The notes: generated by a model from the sequence alone, not told the origin. A stretch of DNA of 64,000 nt from Gigaspora rosea (GCA_003550325.1 QKWP01001651.1:24914-88913); one strand, 5' to 3'; positions 24,584-37,426 are shown, counted from the stretch's first letter. A program made the numbers and translations.

Positions 24584-24744
24584 GGGCACTGACATTTATT
24601 ACCTAATATCTATTTACTATAGAGGCTTACCCCCCACCCCCAGGTAAGATCTATAAATAGAATTTTGGCCAATCAAATTTAACTAAGGTAAGATTTTTCT
24701 TGACCCCCATTCCCTAAAATATTACCTAATAAATGTCAGCGCCC
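24584..24744. mobile_element. 161-bp Harbinger-like MITE, TSD TAA
   Basis: The left end GGGCACTGACATTTATTACC and the right end (reverse complement GGGCGCTGACATTTATTAGG) form terminal inverted repeats of about 25 bp. TAA lies on both borders (24581-24583 and 24745-24747). The interior has a second inverted pair (CCCCCACCCCCAGG, AAGATTTTTCTTG). No coding capacity. Confidence 0.85.
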
Positions 24745-24779
24745 TAATCTAAATTTATTTTGGATGACGATTTAACTTG

Positions 24780-25020
24780 ACATCAGGAAATTTTATGTAT
24801 AGATATTAATCGATATATACAGTAACTATTAATCGTTTTATATTTTACCGCCATAATTGTTTACCGGCAGAAATTAAAAGACGATTAAAAAATAACGATA
24901 TATATCGATTAACTGGTTAAAATCGATATATATCTTAATCGATATATATTATTTTTATATTAAATCGTTATATATCTACAAATCGATTATAATCGTAATT
25001 ATTTAAAACGATATACAACG
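24780..25020. repeat. ATCGATATATAT-rich repeat cluster
   Basis: Many overlapping ATCGATATAT, TATCGATTAA and AACGATATA words make this stretch strongly self-complementary, and related words recur at 26900-26960. It is either a degenerate satellite or the residue of a foldback element. Confidence 0.4.
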
Positions 25021-25189
25021 ATTAACAGATCTTTGACCCGTCATGAATAAAAAAAAAAAACAAAGTTCAAAATCTCTTAAGCTCATTTGATCCGTAAGCT
25101 ACCATAGATCACAAAAATATATTCCACAAAATGTGTAAAAAAACTTAAAAAAAAAACAAACTATTCTCTAAAAAAAAAAAAAAAAAAAA

Positions 25190-25799
25190 NNNNNNNNNNN
25201 NNNNNNNNNNNNNNNNNNNNNNNNNNNNNNNNNNNNNNNNNNNNNNNNNNNNNNNNNNNNNNNNNNNNNNNNNNNNNNNNNNNNNNNNNNNNNNNNNNNN
25301 NNNNNNNNNNNNNNNNNNNNNNNNNNNNNNNNNNNNNNNNNNNNNNNNNNNNNNNNNNNNNNNNNNNNNNNNNNNNNNNNNNNNNNNNNNNNNNNNNNNN
25401 NNNNNNNNNNNNNNNNNNNNNNNNNNNNNNNNNNNNNNNNNNNNNNNNNNNNNNNNNNNNNNNNNNNNNNNNNNNNNNNNNNNNNNNNNNNNNNNNNNNN
25501 NNNNNNNNNNNNNNNNNNNNNNNNNNNNNNNNNNNNNNNNNNNNNNNNNNNNNNNNNNNNNNNNNNNNNNNNNNNNNNNNNNNNNNNNNNNNNNNNNNNN
25601 NNNNNNNNNNNNNNNNNNNNNNNNNNNNNNNNNNNNNNNNNNNNNNNNNNNNNNNNNNNNNNNNNNNNNNNNNNNNNNNNNNNNNNNNNNNNNNNNNNNN
25701 NNNNNNNNNNNNNNNNNNNNNNNNNNNNNNNNNNNNNNNNNNNNNNNNNNNNNNNNNNNNNNNNNNNNNNNNNNNNNNNNNNNNNNNNNNNNNNNNNNN
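25190..25799. other. Assembly gap (610 N)
   Basis: An unbroken run of N. A long A-tract precedes it and an AAATTCAAATTC simple repeat follows, so the gap sits in low-complexity DNA. Confidence 1.
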
Positions 25800-25965
25800 A
25801 TTTGATTTGACAAATATTTGATTTGATTTGAAAATTACTATTAAAAATTCAAATTCAAATCAAATTCAAATTCAAATATTTGAATCAAATTAAATTCAAA
25901 TCAGGGTCAATTTGATTTGATCAAATTCAAATTGATCCAATATTTGATTTGATTTGAATTTGAGG
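25800..25965. repeat. ATTTGAATTTGA simple repeat
   Basis: Alternating ATTTGATTTGA and AAATTCAAATTCAAAT words fill this block directly after the gap. Inverted halves make it able to fold back. Confidence 0.7.
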
Positions 25966-25979
25966 AACCCTAGCACAAG

Positions 25980-28030
25980 CTAACTCAGCCTTTCGACACT
26001 TTGCAAGAACACACAACACCTTTCTCTAGCAATTTCGAAAGTTCAAGAACGCAAGTTTTTGCAAGTTTTTGTTTTATTTATTTTTTTTGTTTCATGTTTT
26101 TGATTTTGTTTTTATTAATTTATTTTATTCCGGCACTTTGCGAAAACCTTTGATGATTTTTAAATTGCAAAAACATGAACTCGAAATGGAGATTTAGGGC
26201 TTTGTTTATTTTTTTATTTAGTTTGCTTACATTTTTGTTTTTTGTTTGTTTTCTTTTTTTTACTTATTTTTTTAACTTTATTTTATTTTATTTATCCTTT
26301 ACTTCTTTCAAAACTTTGCAAGAAAATGACTTGACTTTCCGGCACTTTACAAGAACACCAATTCTAACATCTCTGGTACTTTGCAAAAAGTCACGAATAT
26401 GAACGGATATAAGCGAATATGGGCGAAATATAAGTTTATATTTTTCGGTTTTGTTTTTTTTTGTTATTTTTTCTGTTTGTTTTTTGTTTGTTTTTTTTTA
26501 CTTATTTTTTTAATTTTATTTTATTTTATTTATTTCTTACTTCTTTTGGAACTTTGCAAGAAAACAACCACTTTCTGGCACTTTGCAAAAAGTAACAAAT
26601 ATAAGCGAATATAAGCGAATATAAGCGAATATGAACAAATATAAGCAAATATGAGCGAATATAAGGAATATAATAGTTTATTTTTTTTGTTTTCATTTTT
26701 TTATTTTTTTTGGTTTCGTTTTTTTTTGGATTTATTTTTTTTTGACATTTTTTTATAATAATTCATAATAAAATATGAAATATAATAATAATAAATAAAA
26801 AAAATAAAATTTTATATTAAAAAATTGCAAAAACTTGCAAAAACTTGTAAAACGTTTAAAAATTTGCAAAAAGCATGATTATGTGAATATAATAATTATT
26901 AATTGATATCATATTCGATAAATATCGATTAACCGGATATATATCGATTACTATCACTATTAACAAAACCTAAAAATGTTAGTAAACAAAACAATAACAA
27001 AAAATAAAACAAGAACAAAAAACTTAATCTTATCTACTTGAAACAACACAAACATGTTTTTTGGTATTAATTCATATCTGGCAAAGCCTTAAAACATTTA
27101 AAAAAGAAAAACAAAATTAGTACCAAAATTAAAAGACAAAAAAAAAGTGAAATATAAAGAAGAAAATTTAATATTTTATTGGAAATATTGCACAAACACT
27201 TGCTCAGTATTAATTCACATCTGGCAAAGTTTAAAAACTCTAAGAAAGAAGTTAGTAGCAAAACTAACAAGAAAAAATAAAAAACAGAAAAACAAAAAAA
27301 AAATCTTATCCAAAACACTATATGCACTTTACCTGGTATGGATTCGTGTTTAGCAAAGTCTAAAAACCTTAAGAAAAAAACTAATACTAACAAAACAGGA
27401 AAAAGAAAAACAAAAAAAAATTAATATCTTACTTCACGTCCAGAAATCTCAAAAATAAAACTGATGTAAGAAAACTGATATCCTCTAAGAAAAAAGCTGA
27501 TGCTCTTCAAAAAAGAAAACTGACATTCTCCAAAAAAGAACCCAAAATTAGTAACCAGACAAACAAAAAAAAAACCAGAAAAAAATTAAAATCTTACTTT
27601 ATATCCAAAAACTTCCAAAAAAGGTTCTCTAAGAAAAAAGCCAAAAAGAAAACTAATATTTTCCAAAAAACCCCCCAAAATTAGTAACTAGACAAATAAG
27701 CAAAAAAAAAGAAAAACAAAGAAAAAAATTAATGCCTTACCTGAATAGCTATATACATATTTGCCCGGTACTAAGCAACGTCTGGCAAAGCCTAAAAAGA
27801 AAAAAAAATTAGTAAAACAAATCAACTTACTTATAAAAGCAAAAAAAAAAGGGAAATAATATACTTAAAAAGCTATTTAAAAACCTTTGCTGGTGCTAAT
27901 TTATGCCAAAAAAGAATAGAATTAGTACAAAAAAAAAATAAAAGTGAAGTAAAAAGAAAAAAAAAAAGGTATCTTATCTGAAATGTCACTTTGGTATTTC
28001 ACTTTCTCAAGCTTACAAATCTAAAAGTAA
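25980..28030. repeat. Degenerate repeat tract around ACTTTGCAA and CTGGCAAAG units
   Basis: From 25985 to 26640 a unit with GGCACTTTGCAAGAA plus a long T-rich spacer repeats three or four times and passes into GCGAATATAA short repeats (about 26590-26660). From 27060 to 27900 a different A-rich unit with TATCTGGCAAAGCCT repeats four or five times at 100-150 bp spacing. The long hydrophobic or lysine-rich open frames here come from low-complexity T- and A-runs and are not genes. Confidence 0.5.
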
Positions 28031-28555
28031 AAACAAAAATAAATGAATTTCTAAATAAAAAAAAAAACTATTGAAATCTAAATTGGATCAGATTAAGGGA
28101 ATTAACATTTAATTCGGCTTACTCTATTTATATGATTATCAATCTTTAATCTGATTGCCTAATCATATAAGGGTTGTCATGGTAATGAGTTACTATTTAT
28201 AATTTTCCATTTGAACCAATCACAAGTTTATTTAATATTATCAAAAAAAACAAAATAAAAAATGCCCTGTGCATTATGCACAGGTTTATAGCTAGTCTAA
28301 CTATAAAAAAAAATCATACAAAATGCATTCTATAAATTTCATATTAAAATATTTAAAATTTCCAGCTTCAGCCATTTCCAGCTTCAGCCATGACATTTAT
28401 TAAGCATAAATAAAAGGATGTGCCAATTTACTAGTAAAAAACTAATTCTGCAATATTTCAAATATAACAGTTAAAAATAAACAATAAGAAATATAAAAAG
28501 ATAGCCATAAGATAAGCACTTATCTATATCAACAGCCTTTTGAAATCAAGTATAT

Positions 28556-28743
28556 ACCTTTTTTGTATGGTACAAAAAAGTAACTACTGGTATGTTTAGA
28601 TAAATCTTTTAGAGCCCAGATAAATTTTTAGAGCATGGTATACAACAAAAATTTATTTAGACTCTAAAAAAATTTATCTGAACATGGTCACTTTTCTGTA
28701 CCATATCTACAAGCTACCTTTTTCTGTACTGCATCAAAAAGGT
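28556..28743. mobile_element. Small TIR element with ATACCTTTTT ends
   Basis: ATACCTTTTTTGTATGGTAC at the left and GTACTGCATCAAAAAGGTAT at the right are imperfect inverted repeats. A second inverted pair inside (GTTTAGATAAATCTTTTAGAG and CTCTAAAAAAATTTATCTGA) gives an almost complete hairpin. No coding sequence. Confidence 0.6.
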
Positions 28744-29302
28744 ATCTATTTTTTTAAATCATATTACTCAACACAAATGTGTATTCTTTGTAATAAAATC
28801 GATAAATTTGGCTCTATCAAGTTCAACAATACTAATAAAGAACAAAATTAGTCATAAAATTTCAAATTTATGAACAATTTAACGCAGCAATTACAATAAG
28901 TAAACGCATATATGCATATACAAAAAAATATACATATGTATGCCTATATTCAGAGAATTTGTTGTGCAAAAATTCTTGTCATTCTGATAATCCAAAAGTC
29001 GAATAATATATAAACATTTAAAACGTTAAAAAAAACAATTTAAAAACAAAATGCAACCGTTTTTAGGTACTCCAAAATTTGATAAAAAATTAATATTCAA
29101 AAATCCTACTAACCTATATGAAAATTTTTGCAATGCATATGTGTATTATTTGGCCATTTCTATGAAAACTCTATTTTCTAAAAACAAGATATTTTTACAA
29201 AAGCTCAGGAAGAGTGTAAAAACATACGAAGTTTGGATAAAAAAACTATAGAAAATAAAATAAATAATTATTTGCAAACACTTTTGCAATCTATTCAATA
29301 TA

Positions 29303-29507
29303 TAGTCGCCTTTTTCTAATTCAAACCTCTTTAAACTGAACACTATTAAGTTCTCTCTAAACTGAACAAAATCTCCTAGAATATTTGTAAATTTTATTAT
29401 AAAGTTCAAATAAGCCATATAGCTTTTTGAAAACTGAACTTTTCCAAATTTTTACATAATAAAAAAAAGCAGTACCCAGCAGTTCGGATTAGAAAAAGTT
29501 GACTATA
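29303..29507. mobile_element. 205-bp pogo-like MITE (TAGTCRMC family)
   Basis: The left end TATAGTCGCCTTTTTCTAAT and the right end (reverse complement TATAGTCAACTTTTTCTAAT) are terminal inverted repeats. Inside are inverted CTCTTTAAACTGAAC and GTTCAGTTTTCAAAAAG words. The same family, split by an insertion, is at 32760-32846 plus 37876-37988, and a truncated copy is at about 38674-38765. Confidence 0.75.
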
Positions 29508-29527
29508 CATCTTTCATACCTATATTA

Positions 29528-29866
29528 GACTATATAAACTTAATTTTTTGGTTCTCATAACCCAGCCAGGTCATAATTTGAAAATTTTTTGAAAAAAATT
29601 TTTTATATATTTTAATAGCCGAGTGGGATTTCCAAAAAAATTTTATAAAATTTAAAATTTTTTATATATAAAATTTTTTAAATAAAGTCCAAGCAGGTGA
29701 GTTATTATTTTATTTAATACTATAATGCTGAGTTATTATTTTTTAAAATTAAAATTTAAATTTTATAATTTAAAAAATTTTAAAAATTTTTAAATATAAG
29801 TTTGGTCAGCCAGGTCATTTTTTTTGTCTTATGTTATGAGAACCAAAAAATTAACTTTATATGGCC
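29528..29866. mobile_element. Harbinger-like MITE (GGTTCTCATAACC family), copy 1, TSD TTA
   Basis: The termini GACTATATAAACTTAATTTT and GGCCATATAAAGTTAATTTT (right end, reverse complement) are inverted repeats continuing through GGTTCTCATAAC. TTA flanks both ends (29525-29527, 29867-29869). A shorter member is at 50958-51183. Confidence 0.8.
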
Positions 29867-29929
29867 TTATATTTAGCTATATCAAATAAAACTAGCTCCT
29901 CTGCATTTGTTCTATTCATATTCTTATCC

Positions 29930-32190
29930 TTTACAATAGAATCTGAAAAACTATACTATAATGCAACTGCTTAAAAAAGTTCTATAGATAAACAAAGATG
30001 TGCTAAAGATCAGCTTTGTAAATTAAATGAGTTGTATAATATTGTATGTAATCCTAAATAGTAGTATGATTTTCTAGCTCAAATTAATAAAACTAAACAA
30101 AAGATTAAGGCTGAAAAAAAAAAACAAAAATTAAAAAACCATGCTGCTGCACAAGCCAGAAGTCAAGCAAAAAAAACACGAAGCTTTGAAAAACAAAAGA
30201 GAAGTTATTAGATAGAGCATCCCTCCTTTTTCTTTTAAATCTTGATCTTTTTGAACAAATGTATCCATGCATCGAATTCAACAATGCTGCCAAAAAAAGG
30301 CAAAATGAAGTTATTAAAGCGCATACCATTTCTCATTTAAGAAAAAAAATAGAAGACAAAATATTAAATTTACATGCCATGTACTTGTTTATATACATAT
30401 ATTTGGCCCAGACAAATTAATTCTTTAAATATCAAAAGATACTACCATTCTATAGCTATCCAAGTCAACTCAGTATCTCGAAATGAAATGCCTAACCATA
30501 TAGATGGGCACTATTGTTTGCAGTTGGTCAAAAATGCAAAACAATTGCCAGTACTTTTTCCACTCATTTTGTAATTATATCACAAGATGATAAGCCAAAA
30601 ATTCTACTTAGAATACTGGCTATTGGAAGGATATTTAAAACCATACAATCTGCTTATGAACTAGTTGAGATACCTGGTAAAGTATATGTACAAAATAATG
30701 ACCTCTAACGTTAATTAATTGATTTAAGCAGAACTTTATATAGGTTATACCTGGATTTTGGCCAATTTTGATTTAATTTGCTAAAAGCAAAAAAATATAT
30801 TTACTAAATAACTTCAGATTCAGTGATCAGAATTGAATAACCTTTTTTTTTGTTAGATGCGCCTCACTGAAAACTTTATTTTAAAAAAAAGTTCATTCAA
30901 ATTGGACCACTAGTTGCCAAGATAATAGCCAAAAATTGTTTTCTACTTCTCAAATTTCAGGAGTTTTTGCTGAAATTGTAATGTATGATCTCTGTACTAT
31001 ATGTCTGGGGTACTACCTGGGCATTATCTTGGATATGCTATGTGTGTTATTTCAAAATAAGGGTAGATTTTTTTGAATCCAATATAGTTTTAAAAAAAAA
31101 ATCACAATTTTTCTCGAGGACACAAACAAAAGCTAATACCTTCTGTTTATCTTACAATTAACTCAGAAGTTTCAAATAACTCATTATGTAATTGTTAATT
31201 GTCAATTTTTATTCACCCACAATGGTTGCTTGGCACTTCTTCTTTAACTCATATAGCCAACATAATGCTTATAATAGAAAATTCTGTCTTAAATAATGCA
31301 TTAAAGTTAGAAAATAAATTCAAACCAATTTTTGTTTTGCTTGTTAATGATGGTCCTGACGAGAACCCTAGGCATCTAAAAAATATAATAGAGTACTATA
31401 AATTATTTATAGAATTAAATATCGATTATTTTACTATCAGAACCCATATTCTTGGACAATCGGTCTGCAATTCTGTAAAGCATAGTATGTCTATTCTCTT
31501 AGAAAAGTTGGCAGGTATTGTTTTACCTATCGACCATTTTGACTTCTATCTTTATTCTAGTAGCATCATCAAGAATATAGACCTTGCAAAGCAAAATTTT
31601 TGTTATTCTGGTGAAAGGCTATGTAATATTTGGTAACAAGACTAATTTAATAATAGAAAAGTAATTGTTGAATATGTAGATAAACAAATCAACTTTTTTA
31701 ACAAAGCTTTGAATGTATCTTGGGGCTGAATAGAAAATCACTGCCTAATATATTAGTACTCATTGGATATCCGAAAATATAATGATATCAATTGTTGTTC
31801 TACATGGAGAGCTGAAGAGGCAATAGCCTTGCTAGCAGAAAATAATAGATTTTTACTACCATCTATCAAAGGCCAAAATGGTTATTTTCTTAATTATATT
31901 CATATACTTTAGAATGTGAACAAATTAAAAATTCCAGAATTCGATTAACATTGCTCCTCTATTTTTCCTGAACTTTATTCACAATTAGTCTGTTCTACCT
32001 GTTATTAGTATTTTTCCACTATGGTCTTTTTTCTTGTTATAAAAAATTTAAATACTCTTCTCTTACCCATCAGCACAAAAAGTCTAAAATTTGTGCAGCA
32101 ACAGATGATTGTCTTCCTAGTTTTTTTCGAATGAAGCAGAAGTATTAGATATTTTAATTCTATACTTTTCCGATAGTGAATAACATAATG
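29930..32190 (+). pseudogene. Decayed DGGPDEN-family transposase-like gene
   Basis: Recognisable pieces in order on the plus strand: a lysine-rich N-terminal segment (about 30080-30220), NEMPNHIDGHYC (about 30480-30520), ISQDDKPKI (about 30576-30610), HPQWLLGTSSLTHIANIM (about 31210-31270), VNDGPDENPRHLKNI (about 31340-31390), TIRTHILGQSV (about 31435-31470) and PIDHFDFY (31525-31550). The homologue at 62418-63786 has VDGGPDEN and NPVERSMS at the matching places; here the second acidic motif is changed to NSVKHSMS. Several frame changes and stops break it. The acidic motifs and the NPVER box suggest a DDE-type enzyme, but that is inference. Confidence 0.6.
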
Positions 32191-32199
32191 TATGATTAT

Positions 32200-32758
32200 A
32201 TAAAGCTATGTTATAAAAATAAGGTTTATGTAATTTAGCGCATTTAGCGCATATGCGTTGTAACACACATATCTGATAAACCAATCAGATCGTAGGATCA
32301 GGTGTAACATGAAATCGAGAAAAATAGCGATCTTTAAAAAATCGCCTGTGTCTCATAATTTTGCTTATAAAACCACTCTTCATGCTTTAACAAAAAAAAT
32401 TTCTTGCAAAATTTTACTATAAACCCCCTTTTCTCGTCTACACACTATTTTAATCTCACCCTAACACTAACTAACAAAAAAACATGTTATTTTGGTTGGT
32501 TTGATTTCACATTACACCAAATTATACGAGGTGCGCTATAGCGCACATGCACAAAAATATTAAATTCTAAAAAATAATATTCTGTTAGTTATTTGATTAA
32601 GTAGCTTATAAAGATATAACGATATTGTATTTAAGAATTAAAGATATTAAAGGTTCATAAATTATAAAAGGATATAGGAGCTGCTTTAAATGGGAAATAG
32701 ATATAATAAATAGGTTGAGTTAAAAAAAATGGATAAAATAAAATAAATAAATAAGTAT
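32200..32758. other. Gene-free stretch
   Basis: No coding sequence. It has a repeated GCGCATATGCG/GCGCTATAGCGCACATGC motif at about 32245 and 32530. Confidence 0.35.
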
Positions 32759-33456
32759 GCAGTCAACTCTTTTTAATCCGAACTGCTGGAACTGCTTTTT
32801 TACTATGTAAAAATTTGGAAAAGTTCAGTTTCAAAAAGTTATATATGGCCAACGATCCCTCGTACCAAACTTTCCACAAAATCGAACTACGAAAAACTAT
32901 ACGGCTAACATATTTAACACAACAGACCTTCACCAAAGCTGCTGTCGGGTACAAAGACCATTCACTGGAAGTTCTGTGCTATGAAATAGAGATGAAAAAG
33001 ACATGCAGACTTTTAAGCGAGGCACCTTGGTGAGCTTTGGTACTATCGAGCGAAGAAGTAGTAGAGCAACTCTGGAGGTTTGTCAAGCTCTGTGGATATG
33101 AATATAAAAGCAAAGACCTGGTTAGATATATTATTCTGTATATCGTAACTCTTACTTTCTCTTTGGGTTTGGAAAATTTTCTCTGGTATCAACGGCTTCC
33201 TAAAAAATTCCAAAAAGTGGGCGTTTTGGCGCACCCTCTTCAAAAGATTGGCAGTGTTTACTCCGTCCCAATTAGGAATGCACCTACTATTTCGGATTCA
33301 AGGTCACGAGTATATTTTGGAAACAAAATAAACTAATGACACGTAAGGTTTTTTCGGAGAAACTGCTAGAGGAATTTTTACATAGTTTTCTTTTTCTTTT
33401 TTACAACATATATATGTCCGACTACTTTTTTTTCTTTTGCTTTTTTCATCTTGTCC

Positions 33457-36400
33457 TAGGGTACGGCATGGGCCGGGCCGGGCCGGGCTTTTCCAAATTA
33501 AAACCTGGCCCGGAAAATATTTTTGAGCCCAAACCTGGCCCAGAAAAAAAAAAAAGCCCAGATTATGGGCCGGGTCGGGCTTCCTTCAAAAGCTAGGCCC
33601 ACCCAAGCCCGGCCCATTGGGCTTTGTCATATAGAACCCATTTATACTTGTTTAATATAAACTCTACTCTAAAACTAAACCTTAACCCCTAACCCTAAAA
33701 AATACACCTCAAAAATTTTATTTTTCACTGGCTTGTCAATTGTTTATACTATACATATTTCATTGTAATCCGATTTCATTTTAATCTCATATTTATTAAT
33801 TTTGATGCAAACACAGCATATAATAAAAAAATGTAAAAAAATGTCAAACATTGTTTTCTAGTTAATTCCCTATATGGGAAATAAAGCATATGGACCAGGT
33901 TTGTCTAAATCGAGCCCACTTACTAATCTTCGCATAAAATTTTATTTATATTTTTTTTAAAGATTTGATATATTATAGAACATTTATTTCAAAGCCTCGA
34001 CATCTTGTATGCAGGGCAGATCAACAAACTGTAAGTTAGGTTAGTTCGAGTTACAGAGTTTCCAAGTTCTCTATTTAATGAATGCAAAGAATTTCTACAT
34101 TTTATATGCATTTGGTAAAGTGTGAATGCTTATATAAAAATATAGATAATCAAAGAAGATAATTAATTTATTGTTTAATTGACCAGTTTTAAAAATAAAA
34201 TATACAACCTTTAATTATGTCCATCCTCGTTCCTTTGCACCTTTAAACCAATCTTGGCTGCATATTAACACTTCGATGACTTCTGGACTAAGATTTGATC
34301 GATAATAGTTAACAATTCTACCAGCCACACTGAATACCTAAATAAATAATTAATATAGTTAATTTACATTAGTTAGCTAATTTTAATAGAATTCTACTTA
34401 CTGCTTTGGATGCCACAGAAGTTATAGGGATAGCAAGAATATCTCTGGCCATTAATGCAACAGATGGATATTTTAATGTATTTTCATTCCACCAACCTAG
34501 AACATCAAAAGTACTAGAGGAAGAACGGGGAAGAAGTGGATCAGAAAGATAAAGTTCGAACTCATCCATATCGTTGATTACATTAACTTGGTTTGCCGCA
34601 ATATACTGGTCAAATTCTTGCATTAAATCGTCTTCTTGCAGATTCAAATTAGAATAATAGTGATTATTAGATGCAACCGTATGTTGAAGATATGTTGATT
34701 TATAGATCATCGTGGCCCTATATAAAAGTTAAATTAAAAATAATGAAAGTTATATAAGCTTTATCCAGTTGTTACCAAATGTGTAAAAAGTCTCTACGCT
34801 AAGATTTATACATATCAAATTTTTTTTTTTGAGAACTCTTGGCATGAAGCCTAGAAACGATATTGGTATACAATTGTATCATAAATACGTAATTAATACG
34901 TAACAAATACGTAATGATTACTAATATAAGTGTTAATAATCTTAGCGATTAAGAAAAAAACCTGTTTAGAGACTTTTAGCTCATTCGATATACAAAATAG
35001 TTTTTAATTAATAGTATTATATCACCTTTTTTTAATAAAATCCAGCTTTTCCTCGGCTTCAGTGCATGTCAAGTGCATTTTATACTTATATATATGAGTT
35101 AATAGTGACATCTTGTAACGAGGGTCCAACATCGACGCAATACAAACTGTATCCCCCATATTTGCCCAGTACTTATCGAATTTGGCTTGCATGGGTATAA
35201 CCATCTGACAAATAAAAGGCTCTATATTATTAGCATTTTTTTCGAGATATAATTTAATTTTTACTAAGTGGGAAGAAAAATATTCAGCGTTGGATATATG
35301 CTTCCTGAGATAATATTCGTGACTGTGTTAAAAAAATAAACAACTAATTAATATATATTTTTTTATTAAAATATATTAAAATTGATTATTACCTTCATTA
35401 AAAGGTTTTAGAAAATCGCAAATACATTTAGCTCTATTCCAATTCTCATCTGAAGGCATAATATGATCAAAATTAATGTCTCGTAATGCAAGACGTTCGA
35501 ACACACACTTATATGAAATAGTGGATTTTAACATTATATAAACCGAATTCCATCTCGTAGGAACATCCAGTGCTGGACGTTGACTTGATATAAGCTCAGC
35601 ACAGCACCCAATTACCGCATCCTCAAAGTTTTGTAGCCTAGCTTGTGAACTGTGTACCCACTTTGCGCATTCTCGAATTTTGCATATAATATTTTTAACC
35701 GTTTTGAGACCATCATTAACAACGAGATTTAATATATGCGCACAGCAGCATTGGTGCAATAAATTACCATTAGCAACGAGCATGTTTTCATCCTCAAGCC
35801 TGTGCTTTATGTCAGTAATCGCGACATCATTACTGGTTGCGTTGTCCGTAGTGATTGCCAATGTTTTCGATGTAACGTCCCAATCATTAAAGCATTTAAA
35901 GAACGTTTCGCTAATTACAACACCTGTGTGTGGTTCGGGAACCATTCTAAAGGCTATGACTAGCTTTTGGAGTTTCCAGTTTATATCGATAAAATGACAG
36001 GTAACAACCATGTAACCAAGAGTCTGATTCGACGTCCACATATTGGTTGTATAGTTTAAACGTCCAGGTGCATTACTTACCATTGCATAAGCTTTCTCTT
36101 TAAGCTCTTCGGCGATTTCTATACAATTTCTATGAACCGTTTTTTCATTTACCACTTTATATTTTGGCTGTAAGCCATTAACAAACTTTATAAATCCTTT
36201 GTGCTTGACCATTCGAAATGGGTACGAATGTCTAATAATCATTTCTATCATTTCATTTCGACTTTTTTCTTGGCAAAACTTATAATTTACAAGACCCGCC
36301 ACGGATAATTGCAACGTTTGCTGAGATTCATTTATCTTCAAATGTTTTTTACATTTTGTATTTTTCAAGTGACGGATTAATGAGCCAGTTGTATTATCGT

Positions 36401-37426
36401 GTTTTAAACTATTTCCACAGTATGAGCATATCGCATAATTTTCTAAATTATATGAATAATATTAACTAATTCACCAAATTAAAAACTATAACATCGTAAA
36501 GCAAACATTTTACCCCTTTGAGGATTATTCTTAAAATGTCCTTCTTTAAAAACCCATGATTCTGAATTGTTTCTTTTACGTTTTTTATTAATTTCTGTTT
36601 CTTTAGGACTTTCGTTAGTTACTTCAGGACTTTCATTAGTTACTTCAGGACTTTCGTTAGTTACTTCAGGATTTTCGGTTATTTCAAAGTTCTCATTATT
36701 TGCAGTTATCTCGGGACTTTCGTCTTCACTTACGGCAGAATAGATGCTTTGTATTTCTAATAATAGATTAGTTGTCTAATTAAAATAGACAATATCTAAC
36801 TTCTTTCGATCAAAATGATGCCGACATACCATAGTCCATCTTCTATAATATAGTTTGAACGACCTATTTTTAATACTTTCAAGCCACGTAGCCTAAAAGA
36901 AAAGAGTCCAAATATTTTAACTTAAATCTAAATATGGGTCTCTTCTTAATAACTTTTCTCAATCATGTACCTTTTGGTTCCAATACATATAAAGAAATCC
37001 TTTTATAAATACTTTGTCTAGTTTTAAAGTACAGTAAAGAACTTTCCATATAATAATCCGTTTACTCAAACTTACCTAGATTTTTTTTTTACGCACGTAC
37101 ATACACACGTCGGTTACTAAACACACTTTATTAATAGCAAATATGATTATCTTGTGTTACTGCATATATCTGCAGGTCAATCGACCAAAAAAAGTGGACT
37201 TTTTTATCAATCATCAAATAAAAGTAAAACAGATTAATAAATAATTATATGGCCCATTGGGCCTAACTGGGTATTCTCACAAAGCCCAAGCCCGGCCTAG
37301 TATTTTTGTGGGTCAAACCCTAGCCCGGCCCACAAGTTAATGGGCTCAAAAATATGGGCCCAAACTGGGCCCAAGCCCGGCCCGGCCCAGAAATTTCCGG
37401 GTTAGCCCGGCCCATGCCGTACTCTA
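33457..37426 (-). mobile_element. hAT transposon 1, 3970 bp, TSD TCTTGTCC
   Basis: TAGGGTACGGCATGGGCCGG at the left pairs with the right end (reverse complement TAGAGTACGGCATGGGCCGG). The 8-bp duplication TCTTGTCC flanks both ends (33449-33456 and 37427-37434), the diagnostic hAT target size. About 160 bp at each end is packed with GGGCC/GGCCCG words, probable transposase-binding repeats, in sharp contrast to the AT-rich interior. It carries one transposase gene and lies within the retroposed segment. Confidence 0.95.
34215..36839 (-). CDS. hAT transposase (BED finger, one frameshift)
   Basis: Cut-and-paste transposase of the surrounding element. The start is at 36839 (M-D-Y, donor GTATGT directly after). 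The second exon has four tandem ES-PEVTN repeats and a basic KKRKRNN signal. Then come a BED-type finger (CSYCGNSL...RHLKNTKCKKH, about 36355-36430) and the RNase H-like catalytic region: AITTDNATSNDVAIT (about 35830-35880), CCCAHILNLVVNDGL and PALDVPTRWNS (about 35545-35580). After introns follow FDKYWANMGD, MLDPRYKM, the dimerisation segment WWNENTLKYPSVALMARDIL and, in the last exon, FSVAGRIVNYYRSNLSPEVI. The frame is lost once near 35280, consistent with a one-base loss in a T-run, so it is either just inactivated or a sequencing error. Confidence 0.88.

Noticed and set aside
25145-25813. Open frame of about 220 codons
   Set aside because: It is almost entirely the run of N in the assembly gap plus an A/T tract.
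26175-26614. Phenylalanine/leucine-rich frames suggesting membrane proteins
   Set aside because: They come from T-rich spacers of a degenerate repeat and have no varied composition.
27067-27393. 108-codon hydrophobic frame on the minus strand
   Set aside because: It spans several units of the CTGGCAAAG repeat and low-complexity A-runs; the repeat explains it.
35680-35997. 105-codon plus-strand frame
   Set aside because: It is the antisense shadow of the hAT transposase catalytic region.
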